64,000 bases of DNA from the NCBI RefSeq assembly GCF_024055725.1, contig NZ_JAMXMX010000029.1:1-64000 (forward strand), read 5' to 3'. Positions 53,803 through 61,071 of this stretch are shown here, piece by piece. The notes below the pieces were generated by a model. That model had not been told where the DNA came from and did not search any database. It saw only the letters and a program-made list of their open reading frames with translations. The stretch comes from Actinoallomurus spadix (GTDB lineage: Bacteria; Actinomycetota; Actinomycetes; Streptosporangiales; Streptosporangiaceae). How positions within the stretch are numbered: the stretch's first letter is position 1; the number at the start of each line of letters is the position of its first letter. A program made the position numbers and the translations under genes.

Positions 53803-54770
53803 CACCGGACGAGGGAAGCGTGGTCTTCTTCACGCGGGCGGCGGACGCGGAGGTGTCGGAGCTGGAACGGCTCCTCACCCTGCTCGGCGTCCCGGCCCTG
53901 CGGATCGACGCCGACGACCTCGGCTCGATCCAGGTCGAGCCGACCGTCCCGGCGACCATCCGGATCGGCGGCCGGTCCGTACGCCCCACGGCGAGCTGGA
54001 CGCGCCGGTTCTGGCCCTCCGCCATGGCGCCCGCGCGCACCCCGGTCGACGTGCTGCACCGCGACAGCTGGCTCGCCCTCGCCGCCCAGCTCGCCAGGTC
54101 GGCCCCCGCGGCGCTGCCCGGCCCGCGCCTCGGACTCCTGGAACAGCTCACGTGGGCCGCCGCGAGCGGAGTCGGAGTCCCGGCGACCATCGTCGGCACC
54201 GACGTGGCCGGCGCCGCCGACCGGCTGCCCGGCGACCGGCTCGTCGTCAAGGTGCTGGACGCGCACTTCGTCGAGTCGGCGCCGGGAACGCTGCACGGCT
54301 TCCTCCCCTGCGTCCTGCCGCGCGCCGAGATCGCCGGGCTCGCCGCGACCTCGAGGATCCCGCTCGTCGTCCAGGAGTACGTGCGGCACACGGCCGAGTA
54401 CCGCGTCTACGCCATGCGCGGCGAGCTGATCACCTTCGAGGTGCGCAAGCCCACGCCGGACGCGATCTGGCGGGATCCGGACACCGTCGCCGTCCGTGCC
54501 GTGGCCGCTCCCGCGGACGTGGCCGCGGCCGTCACCGGGCTCGCCGAACGCTGGCGCCTCGGCTACGGCGCGTTCGACGTGCTCGCGACCGACGGCGGCG
54601 CGGTGTTCCTGGAGGTGAACGCCGACGGCGACTGGCGATGGTACGAGGCCAAGGCCGGTGTCCGCACGGTCAGCCGGGCGCTCGCGCTGATGCTCCGCGA
54701 CCTGCACACCGCCTGCGGCGGAACGGTCAGGCGGGCCGGGTTCGACCTGCTGACGGTGATGGCCGGGTGA
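53799..54770 (+). CDS. ATP-grasp peptide ligase-like enzyme
   Basis: A 323-aa ATP-grasp protein. The N-terminal ASWTRRFWP resembles the VWYRR motif of MvdC/MvdD-type RiPP ligases; ATP-binding segments are RLVVKVLDAHF near 147 and IPLVVQEYVRHTAEYRVYAMRG, and the metal site is AVFLEVNADGDWRWYE near 270. Such enzymes form ester or amide cross-links with Asp/Glu or add amino acids. GTG overlaps the GAF stop, and its own stop overlaps the YcaO start. Its reaction here is unknown. Confidence 0.8.
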   Translation: MTPDEGSVVFFTRAADAEVSELERLLTLLGVPALRIDADDLGSIQVEPTVPATIRIGGRSVRPTASWTRRFWPSAMAPARTPVDVLHRDSWLALAAQLARSAPAALPGPRLGLLEQLTWAAASGVGVPATIVGTDVAGAADRLPGDRLVVKVLDAHFVESAPGTLHGFLPCVLPRAEIAGLAATSRIPLVVQEYVRHTAEYRVYAMRGELITFEVRKPTPDAIWRDPDTVAVRAVAAPADVAAAVTGLAERWRLGYGAFDVLATDGGAVFLEVNADGDWRWYEAKAGVRTVSRALALMLRDLHTACGGTVRRAGFDLLTVMAG

Positions 54771-56104
54771 TCACGACCGGAGAGGAGACACGCGTGGAGG
54801 GTGCGTCCGCGCTGCTGGACCTGGCCGGGCCGTACGGCGCGGTCGGCCGGCCCCGGCGGGTCAACACCTACGGCTGGATGCCCAACGAATGCGTGCTGTA
54901 CACCGCGTCCACCGGCAACCCGTCGGCCGTGACCAGGCCGTTCCGCGCCGACGCGCGCGCCGGTCACGGAACCGGCAGGGCGTACGGCGACCCAGACCGG
55001 GCGCGGCTGCTCGCGGTGGCCGAGGCACTGGAGCGCTACGCGGGTCTCGTCGCCCCCGAACGCGGCGTGATCCTGGCCTCGGCGGCCGAGCTGGGCGGCG
55101 ACGCGCTGGACCTGGACCTCATCGCGCGCTGCTCACCCCGGGAACTGCGCCGTCCGGGGTGCCCGGTCCACGCCATCGACCGGACCCGGCCGATCCGCTG
55201 GACCACGGCCACGGACCTGCGCACGGGCCGGCCGGTGCTCGTCCCGGCCGTACTGGTGTTCCTCACGTTCCCCGAGCTGGACGCCGAGAACTTCTGGATC
55301 CCCATCTCCACCGGCTGCGCCGTCCACCGCACCGTCGAGGCGGCCGCGGTGAACGCGCTGTGCGAGCTGATCGAACGCGACGCCCTCGCGTTGACCTGGT
55401 TGCTGCGGCGGCCCCTTCCGCGGCTGGCGGAGGACCGCCTGCCGGAACCGGCGCGGTCCATCGTCGCCTGGTGCGCCGACCACGGCATCGCGTCGTTCCT
55501 GTACGACGCCACCACCGACGTCGGGGTGCCGGTCGTGTACTGCCTGCAGACGGCCGAGCACGCCCCCCGCACCGGTCAGCTCGTGGGCGCGGCCTGCGGG
55601 TTCGACGGCGCCTCGCTGGCCGAGCACGCCCTGATGGAGGCCATGGGACTGCGGCTGGGGATGGAGAGCCGGCCCGCGCCGCCCCGCCGGTACGCCGACC
55701 ACCGGGTGGTGGACGACGGAGCGGCCGTGATGGCCGCGCGGGCCCGCCGCGACGCGTTCGGGTTCCTGCTCGGCGACCTCCCGGCACCTCACCGGCCCGG
55801 TGACCTCCCGGCGTCCCGTCCGCCCGGCGGTGACCCGGGCTCGGACCGCGCGCGCCTGGAGTTCCTGCTGCGGCGGCTGGCGGAGCTGGACATGACGGTG
55901 CTCCTGGTCGACCTGACGACGCGCGAACTGCGGGACAGCGGCCACGTCGCCGTCCGGGTGATCGTGCCCGAGCTGCAGCCCATGTCGGCTCGCCCGCTGG
56001 TGCAGTACCGCGCCCACCCCAGGCTCCGCACGGCCGCCGAGCGGCTGGGCCTGCCGCCCCTGCCCGAGCGGCGCCTCAACCCCTACCCGCAACCGATGGC
56101 GTGA
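54767..56104 (+). CDS. YcaO-domain cyclodehydratase
   Basis: A 445-aa YcaO protein that uses ATP to activate peptide backbone amides, forming azolines from Cys/Ser/Thr or other amide changes. ATP-site motifs: RLLAVAEALERYAG near residue 85 and NALCELIERDALALTW near 205. Near the C-terminus is PYPQP, matching the PxPxP tail of azoline-forming YcaOs, then MA. An unusual Gly-Asp-Leu-Pro repeat segment (about 340-365) is inserted. The GTG overlaps the ATP-grasp stop. Partner proteins follow. Confidence 0.9.
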   Translation: MITTGEETRVEGASALLDLAGPYGAVGRPRRVNTYGWMPNECVLYTASTGNPSAVTRPFRADARAGHGTGRAYGDPDRARLLAVAEALERYAGLVAPERGVILASAAELGGDALDLDLIARCSPRELRRPGCPVHAIDRTRPIRWTTATDLRTGRPVLVPAVLVFLTFPELDAENFWIPISTGCAVHRTVEAAAVNALCELIERDALALTWLLRRPLPRLAEDRLPEPARSIVAWCADHGIASFLYDATTDVGVPVVYCLQTAEHAPRTGQLVGAACGFDGASLAEHALMEAMGLRLGMESRPAPPRRYADHRVVDDGAAVMAARARRDAFGFLLGDLPAPHRPGDLPASRPPGGDPGSDRARLEFLLRRLAELDMTVLLVDLTTRELRDSGHVAVRVIVPELQPMSARPLVQYRAHPRLRTAAERLGLPPLPERRLNPYPQPMA

Positions 56105-56706
56105 GGCCCATGGACGATGACACCGCCACGGCCGTACGAGCCGCCACGGCCGCACGCGTCGAGATCGAAGTACGAGTCGAGACCGACATACGCGTCGCCG
56201 CCGACGGCGACTTCGGCGCCGCCGTCGCCGAGGACCTGCGCCACCTTGTCGCCTCGGCCACGGAACCGGTGCGCGCGGCGTGGCCGCGGGTCGACGTCCG
56301 GGCGTCCTGGCGGGACGTCCCCGACGAGTTCGCGGCGTTCGGGGCCGCGGCGCGTCCCGCGCCCTGGCTGCCGGTCGCCGTGGCGCACCCGTACATCCGC
56401 GTCGGCCCGCTGTTCGTGCCCGGCCGTGCCCCCTGCCACAACTGCTTCCGCGCCCGGGCACGGCAGCACGAGGACCCCGTGGAGGAGGAGATCAGGCGGC
56501 GGCTCGCCGCGGACCCCGCACTCGGGGTGCGCGGATTCCCGCCGCACCAGTCCATGCTCGCCGCCGGGCTGGCGCTGGCGCTGCTGCGCGGCGAGGAGAG
56601 GGGAACGGTCGCCGTGATCGACTGCCGTACCGACGAGGTGGCCACCTGGCGCGTGGTGCCGGCGGAACAGTGCCCCGGCTGCGACGACGACGGGCCGGGA
56701 CGATGA
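56101..56706 (+). CDS. Cyclodehydratase partner with zinc tetra-Cys (E1-like fragment)
   Basis: A 201-aa protein with GPLFVPGRAPCHNCFRAR (Cys112, Cys115) and QCPGC (Cys191, Cys194), the two CxxC pairs that hold zinc in E1-like TOMM cyclodehydratase partners (the bacteriocin cyclodehydratase domain family). The Rossmann part is missing or reduced, so the usual C-protein seems split across this gene and the next. GTG 56101 overlaps the YcaO stop, matching the operon pattern; ATG 56110 is an alternative. Confidence 0.78.
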   Translation: MRPMDDDTATAVRAATAARVEIEVRVETDIRVAADGDFGAAVAEDLRHLVASATEPVRAAWPRVDVRASWRDVPDEFAAFGAAARPAPWLPVAVAHPYIRVGPLFVPGRAPCHNCFRARARQHEDPVEEEIRRRLAADPALGVRGFPPHQSMLAAGLALALLRGEERGTVAVIDCRTDEVATWRVVPAEQCPGCDDDGPGR

Positions 56707-58409
56707 GCCGTCACCCGCGCCGCAGGGAGGGACTGGCGTTCGTCCCGACCGCCGACGGTTACATCGTGGACGGCGGGCCGCGGCGGGAGCACCTGACCGG
56801 CCGGCTGGCCCGTGAGGCACTGCCCGTGCTGTTCGAGCTGATGGACGGCACCAGGACCGTCGAGCAGATCGGGCAGGCGCTCGGCGTGCCCGTCCACCAA
56901 ATCGTGGACCTGCTGGCGCGACGGGACCTCGTGCGGTTCGTGGAAGAACCGGACCCCCATCCGTCGTGGATCTTCCTCCAGCGGTCCCTGCCCGCCTCCC
57001 AGGCGGACGGGATGTGGCGGCGGCTGCGGGCCGCGCGGGTCACCGTCACCGGCGATCGCCCGGTGGCCGACCTGCTGGCCGGGGTGCTCCGCCGGTCCGG
57101 CGTCGGGACGGTCGACCGTTCCGGAGGCCCCGCGGATCTGACCGTCGCGGTGCTGAGCGGTGCCGAGGTGCCCGCCGTCCCGACATCCGGGGCCCTCCTG
57201 CCGGTACGGACGGACACGGCCGCCGTCCCGATCGGGGGAACCGACCGTGATCCGGCTCGTGCGGGCGTCACGGCCGGGATCGCCGCCGGCATCGCCCTGC
57301 GCCATCTCGCCGGGTACCGGCCGGCCGGGGACCCGGTGGCGCCGGGAGTCATCGCGGAGCCGGGGACCGTCGAGGAGGAGGCCGTCGCGGGGAGGGGCGC
57401 TCTCGCGGGGGCGGAGGCCGTCGCGGGGAAGGGCACTGCGGCAGGGCCGGGGATCGTCGCGGGGGTGGGGACCCTGACGGGGACGGGGGCCGCGGTGGGC
57501 TGGGGGGCGGCCGAGCTCCCGGCGCCCTCCGTCAAGCGGTACCTGACCGAGCGCCGCCTTCCCCTGCGGCGAAGCCCGCATCCGCTCGTGCGCACGATGG
57601 CCTGGATCCTGGCCGGCCGGCGGCTCGCGCCCGCGGCGGCGCCCGGTGGCGTCGTCCGGGCGTACCTGGTGGGCGACCTTACCGGTGGCGGCCACCGGGC
57701 CTACGCCGTCGACCTGGCCGCGGGTGCCTTGGTCGAACTGCCCGGGACGGTCAAGCCGGGCGGCGAGGGCGTCACCATGGTGCTGACCGGCGACCGCGCG
57801 TGGGTGCAGGACGCGCCCGGCGAGCGCCTGCTCTCCGGTGACACCGGTCTGCTGATCGCGCAGCTCGCCGACGACGCCAGGTCCGCGGGCTGGAGCGCCC
57901 GGACGTGCGACGCCGACGGCCGCGCGGACGTGCTCGATCTCGATCCGGACCGGGAGCGCGTGACCGCGGTCCTCGAGCTCGGCCCGGTACGGCGGGTGGC
58001 GCGCCCGTCTCGGCGCCGGCGGCGTCCACCGAGCTGGCGCTTCGGCGATCCGGCTCGGGATGTGAGCCGCCTGATGAGGCTCGCCGGCCTCGGTCTCGCC
58101 CGCGCCGACGAGATCCACCCCGCAGGGCGGGTGCGGTACGCCTGCCGCCCGCGCGGCGCGCTCGGGTGGATCGACGACTACGTGGCGGACCGGGCGCCGG
58201 AGGCCGCGGCGGTCCTGCTGTTCACCGGCGAACCGGATCTCCGTCTCGTGGTCAAGGCCGCGGTGGCGGCGGGGACGTTCCGCCTCCTGGCGGCGGGCGC
58301 GGGCATCGAGTCCGGGCTCATCGCCGGTCTCGGCGACCACGACCCGCGCGTGCTCTACGGCTGCGTGCTGGGAGACCCAGGGCGGGTTCCCGCCGCCGTC
58401 CTCCGGTGA
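56703..58409 (+). CDS. Leader-binding/E1-remnant fused to SagB-like dehydrogenase
   Basis: A 568-aa protein. Residues about 10-80 form a winged-helix leader-recognition domain (REHLTGRLAREALPVLFELM, then TVEQIGQALGVPVHQIVDLL). Residues 100-200 look like a shortened Rossmann piece (RVTVTGDRPVADLLAGVLRR). A Gly/Ala/Val linker from G-rich DNA spans about 215-273. The rest resembles SagB-type FMN dehydrogenases (AYLVGDLTGGGHRAYAVDL, later RLMRLAGLGLARADEIHP) that oxidise azolines to azoles, but its FMN contacts look poorly conserved. ATG overlaps the previous stop. Last gene of the operon. Confidence 0.7.
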   Translation: MSRHPRRREGLAFVPTADGYIVDGGPRREHLTGRLAREALPVLFELMDGTRTVEQIGQALGVPVHQIVDLLARRDLVRFVEEPDPHPSWIFLQRSLPASQADGMWRRLRAARVTVTGDRPVADLLAGVLRRSGVGTVDRSGGPADLTVAVLSGAEVPAVPTSGALLPVRTDTAAVPIGGTDRDPARAGVTAGIAAGIALRHLAGYRPAGDPVAPGVIAEPGTVEEEAVAGRGALAGAEAVAGKGTAAGPGIVAGVGTLTGTGAAVGWGAAELPAPSVKRYLTERRLPLRRSPHPLVRTMAWILAGRRLAPAAAPGGVVRAYLVGDLTGGGHRAYAVDLAAGALVELPGTVKPGGEGVTMVLTGDRAWVQDAPGERLLSGDTGLLIAQLADDARSAGWSARTCDADGRADVLDLDPDRERVTAVLELGPVRRVARPSRRRRRPPSWRFGDPARDVSRLMRLAGLGLARADEIHPAGRVRYACRPRGALGWIDDYVADRAPEAAAVLLFTGEPDLRLVVKAAVAAGTFRLLAAGAGIESGLIAGLGDHDPRVLYGCVLGDPGRVPAAVLR

Positions 58410-58445
58410 GAAGGGCGGCGGCACCGCGAGGCGCGGGAACTCCGC

Positions 58446-59333
58446 TCAGCGCCCGGCGGAAGGCGCGGCCGGAAGACGGGCGCCGCCACCGGCTTCACGG
58501 TAGAGGGCGTTCGGCATCGCCATCGCCTGCTGCAGGAAGGCGGAGATGATGCGTGCGCCCGCGCGGTCCTGGGTGAGGTTCTTGGAACGCGCCCACGCTC
58601 GCAGCAGCTCCAGGTCGGCGATGCTCAGGGTGACGATGATCTGTTTCACCGAGCCCGGCCGATGCCCGCTGCCGGTGGGGTCCTCATCGCCGGTGGAGGT
58701 CATGACCTCGGCCGCGCGCGCCTTGAAATAGTCCGCCTGCTGCGCGTTCGACATCGTGGCCACCGCGGAGGCGATCCGGCGCAGTTGCGCGTCGTCGACC
58801 GCTCTGGGTCCGTAGTGGTCCTCGATCCGGAGGGCCGCCCGAAGGTCGATCTCGCCGCTCCGGACGAGCTCCTTCAGCGCCGGCCTGAGGCGGTCGAACT
58901 TGACGTATCGCCGCACCCTTCCGTAGGGCAGGCCGAACCTCTCCGCGACCGCCTTGATGGAGCCGTACTTGTGGTAGAGCCTGGTGCAGGCGTCGATCAG
59001 GTCCAGGGTGTTGAGGTCGCGGCGGATGAGGTTCTCGCTGATCGACAGGGCACTGGCGACGTCCTTGTCGGGTCTCTCCTCGATGATCGCCGCCGCGATC
59101 CTCGTGGCGCCGAGTCTGCGCATCGCCAGCCAGCGTCTCTGGCCGGCCAGGATCTCGTAGTACCCCTCTTTGTCCTCCGTCGGAGCGACGATGATGGGCT
59201 CCAGTTGACCATGCACGCGAATGCTTTCCACCAGTTCGTCGATGTCCTGCTCGACATCGCGTGTCCGTGCCTGTTGTGCGCCGATGACAAGTCTGTCCAG
59301 ATTTACCTTTTCAACCCTGTTGAAAAGCACCAC
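58446..59333 (-). CDS. ParB/Noc-like DNA-binding protein
   Basis: A 295-aa protein with a ParB N-terminal domain (IRVHGQLEPIIV, GQRRWLAMRRLG, SENLIRRDLNTLDLIDA), a central helix-turn-helix (GSIKAVAERFGLPYGRVRRYV) and a C-terminal helical part (IVTLSIADLELLRAWARSK). No ParA gene is nearby, so a regulator is more likely than a partition protein. It converges with the RiPP operon across 36 bases. GTG start; codons 3-9 form a perfect inverted repeat. The 5' end is richer in A/T than its neighbours. Confidence 0.8.
   Translation of the reverse strand: MVLFNRVEKVNLDRLVIGAQQARTRDVEQDIDELVESIRVHGQLEPIIVAPTEDKEGYYEILAGQRRWLAMRRLGATRIAAAIIEERPDKDVASALSISENLIRRDLNTLDLIDACTRLYHKYGSIKAVAERFGLPYGRVRRYVKFDRLRPALKELVRSGEIDLRAALRIEDHYGPRAVDDAQLRRIASAVATMSNAQQADYFKARAAEVMTSTGDEDPTGSGHRPGSVKQIIVTLSIADLELLRAWARSKNLTQDRAGARIISAFLQQAMAMPNALYREAGGGARLPAAPSAGR
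59307..59327. promoter_or_regulatory. Inverted repeat at the start of the ParB-like gene
   Basis: CTTTTCAAC and GTTGAAAAG, perfect 9-bp arms around three bases, six bases inside the coding start. ParB proteins bind palindromes, so autoregulation is possible. Confidence 0.5.
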
Positions 59334-59432
59334 GTCGGCCCCTCCGCTTGCCCACCCTGACCGGAATTATGCGTGCCGGGGAGCCAACGACGGTAGGTCA
59401 TATAAACACCTCAGCGGCATCCCCGTGGTGCT

Positions 59433-59468
59433 CCACACGGCCGTGGTGCCCGAGCCACGGCCGTGTGG
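59433..59468. terminator. Terminator of the response-regulator gene
   Basis: A 14-bp perfect stem (59433-59446 and 59455-59468, CCACACGGCCGTGG arms) with an 8-nt loop, ten bases downstream of the minus-strand stop at 59479. Confidence 0.85.
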
Positions 59469-59478
59469 GGCGCCGGGC

Positions 59479-60114
59479 TCACCACGCCGCCATGCGCGGC
59501 GACATCTCGCGCTCGATCGCCGCGCGGGCGAGTTCGGCCTTGTTGCCGACGCCGAGCTTGGCGCGGATCCGTTCGACGTAGGTGTCGACGGTCGACTTGC
59601 GGACGCCGAGCTGGGTGGCGATCTGGCTGTGGGTGAGGCCGCGCGCGAGCATCCGCAAGGTCTGGTCCTCGCGGGGGGACAGGCGCGGCCGGCTCGTGTC
59701 CGAGGCGGCGATCAGGGCGTGGGCTACGTCGGAGAGCTCGTCGCAGAGCAGGAATCCGCCGCCCGCGACGATGCGCAGGCCGGCGATGAGCACCGAGGTG
59801 TCACAGCGCTTGGTGAGGTAACCGTTCGCGCCGGCGCGTACCGCCGCCAGCACGTCCGGGGGCCTCGCCGACGTGGACATGATGAGCACACGGGTCGCGG
59901 CGAGCCCGGCCACCGCGTCGATCGCGGGAGTGCCGCCGCCGGGGTAGAGGTCGAGGACCGCGACGTCGACCTCGAGCCCTCCGGCGAGCAGCCGTTGCAG
60001 CTCGGCCACCTCGGCCACCGACGCCACGACGGTCATGTCGGCGACCGTTTCTAAGGCGTGTTCGACCCCGCAACGCGCGATCGGGTGATCATCAATGACC
60101 GCTACATGAATCAA
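59479..60114 (-). CDS. NarL/LuxR-family response regulator
   Basis: A 211-aa regulator beginning MIHVAVIDDHPIA with a receiver (acidic pair, phospho-Asp in VAVLDLYPGG, Ser/Thr in LIMSTSA, Lys in GYLTKRCD) and a LuxR-type helix-turn-helix (LSPREDQTLRMLARGLTHSQIATQLGVRKSTVDTYVERI). I prefer the TTG at 60114 because it gives the standard family start; GTG 60153 is an alternative. No kinase gene is adjacent. It may control the RiPP cluster or be part of the flanking backbone. Confidence 0.85.
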   Translation of the reverse strand: MIHVAVIDDHPIARCGVEHALETVADMTVVASVAEVAELQRLLAGGLEVDVAVLDLYPGGGTPAIDAVAGLAATRVLIMSTSARPPDVLAAVRAGANGYLTKRCDTSVLIAGLRIVAGGGFLLCDELSDVAHALIAASDTSRPRLSPREDQTLRMLARGLTHSQIATQLGVRKSTVDTYVERIRAKLGVGNKAELARAAIEREMSPRMAAW

Positions 60115-60152
60115 AGTGGCCCCCGGCGGAGGTCGGCCGATGGTTTGCACCA

Positions 60153-60185
60153 CACAATTGTGGTGTTATCGGTGCATCAACACCG
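60153..60185. promoter_or_regulatory. Clustered palindromes upstream of the response regulator
   Basis: CACAATTGTG (60153-60162), GGTGTT/AACACC (60162-60167, 60179-60184) and CGGTG/CACCG (60170-60174, 60181-60185) overlap in an A/T-rich stretch 40-70 bases before the TTG start. Likely promoter/operator region for this gene. Confidence 0.45.
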
Positions 60186-60249
60186 TATCTGGAAAAATTG
60201 CGCTAATCCAGAACCATTCGGACAAACTCGGGCCGGGGTGACGTTCCGT

Positions 60250-60966
60250 TCAGTCCTTGCCGAGTATCTCCGTGCGCAGCCGCGCGGACGTCTCCGCCAG
60301 GATCGTGCGGACCGCGGCCACCTGCTCTTCGTCCAGGCCGTCACGGCTCGCGGAGCGGACCTCGTCGACGAACTTGCGCAGCGCCCGGTCGAGCTTCACT
60401 CGGGCCGCGTCCTCGCTCGTGCCGGTCGCGGTGGCCCAGGCTTCATCCCAGGTGAACCGCCACTCCTCCTGCAGGGCGCGCTTGTGCTCCTTCCACTGCG
60501 CCTTCTGCCGCTGCCACTCGTCCTTCTGCCGCCGGGTCGTCTCCTTCAGGTTCTGCGCCGCGCCGGCCGGACCCTGCCGGCGCATCTCACGGGCGGCCTG
60601 GGTGAGCTCCTCGCGCAGCGAGCGTACGGTGTCGCGCACGTCCTCCTGAACCTCGCGGGCGATGTCGCGTACGGACTCGGTGAGCTCCTCCTCCAACTCC
60701 GCGAGCTCGTCCATGCGGCGTTCCAGCTCGTCACGGCCCGCGTCGGTCAGGCGGTAGACCTTCTTGCCCTGCACCACCTCGTGGGTGACCAGGCCCTCCT
60801 CCTCCAGCCGCGCCAGCCGCGGATAGATGGTGCCGGGAGAGGGGGAGTAGACGCCGAGGAAGCGGTCCTGGAGCAGCCGGATGACCTCATAGCCGTGCCG
60901 CGGGCTCTCCTCGAGCAGCTTCAGCAGGTACAACCGGAGCCGGCCGTGCCCGAAAACGGGGCTCAT
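60250..60966 (-). CDS. PadR-family transcriptional regulator
   Basis: A 238-aa regulator: N-terminal PadR winged helix (LLKLLEESPRHGYEVIRLLQ, SPSPGTIYPRLARLEEEGLV, YRLTDAGRDEL) followed by a long helical, Glu/Arg/Gln-rich middle (about 85-190) likely to form a coiled coil. PadR genes paired with DUF4097 genes are common in actinobacteria, where the regulator often represses the pair. ATG 60966 lies inside a 20-bp sequence repeated 89 bases upstream. Confidence 0.88.
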   Translation of the reverse strand: MSPVFGHGRLRLYLLKLLEESPRHGYEVIRLLQDRFLGVYSPSPGTIYPRLARLEEEGLVTHEVVQGKKVYRLTDAGRDELERRMDELAELEEELTESVRDIAREVQEDVRDTVRSLREELTQAAREMRRQGPAGAAQNLKETTRRQKDEWQRQKAQWKEHKRALQEEWRFTWDEAWATATGTSEDAARVKLDRALRKFVDEVRSASRDGLDEEQVAAVRTILAETSARLRTEILGKD

Positions 60967-61067
60967 CGCTCGCTCGCCCTCCTCACTCGCTGCGCGAGTG
61001 GTCTCGTCCCTCGACCACTCACTTCGCTCGCTGCGTCGGGTTCGCTCGGGCTCATCGCTCGCTCGCC
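60959..61067. repeat. Duplicated start-region repeat between PadR and DUF4097 genes
   Basis: GGGCTCATCGCTCGCTCGCC occurs at 60959-60978 and 61048-61067. The first copy contains the PadR start codon (minus strand). The second opens a 30-codon frame whose TGA overlaps the PadR ATG. A CACTCGC/GCGAGTG hairpin lies between. Same style of repeat also at 61994-62115. Confidence 0.6.
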
Positions 61068-61071
61068 TCTC

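Noticed and set aside
58446-59333. StrR-type pathway regulator assignment for the ParB-like gene
   Set aside because: The RRDLN and GQRR motifs plus a central helix-turn-helix match Noc/ParB proteins better than the StrR family.
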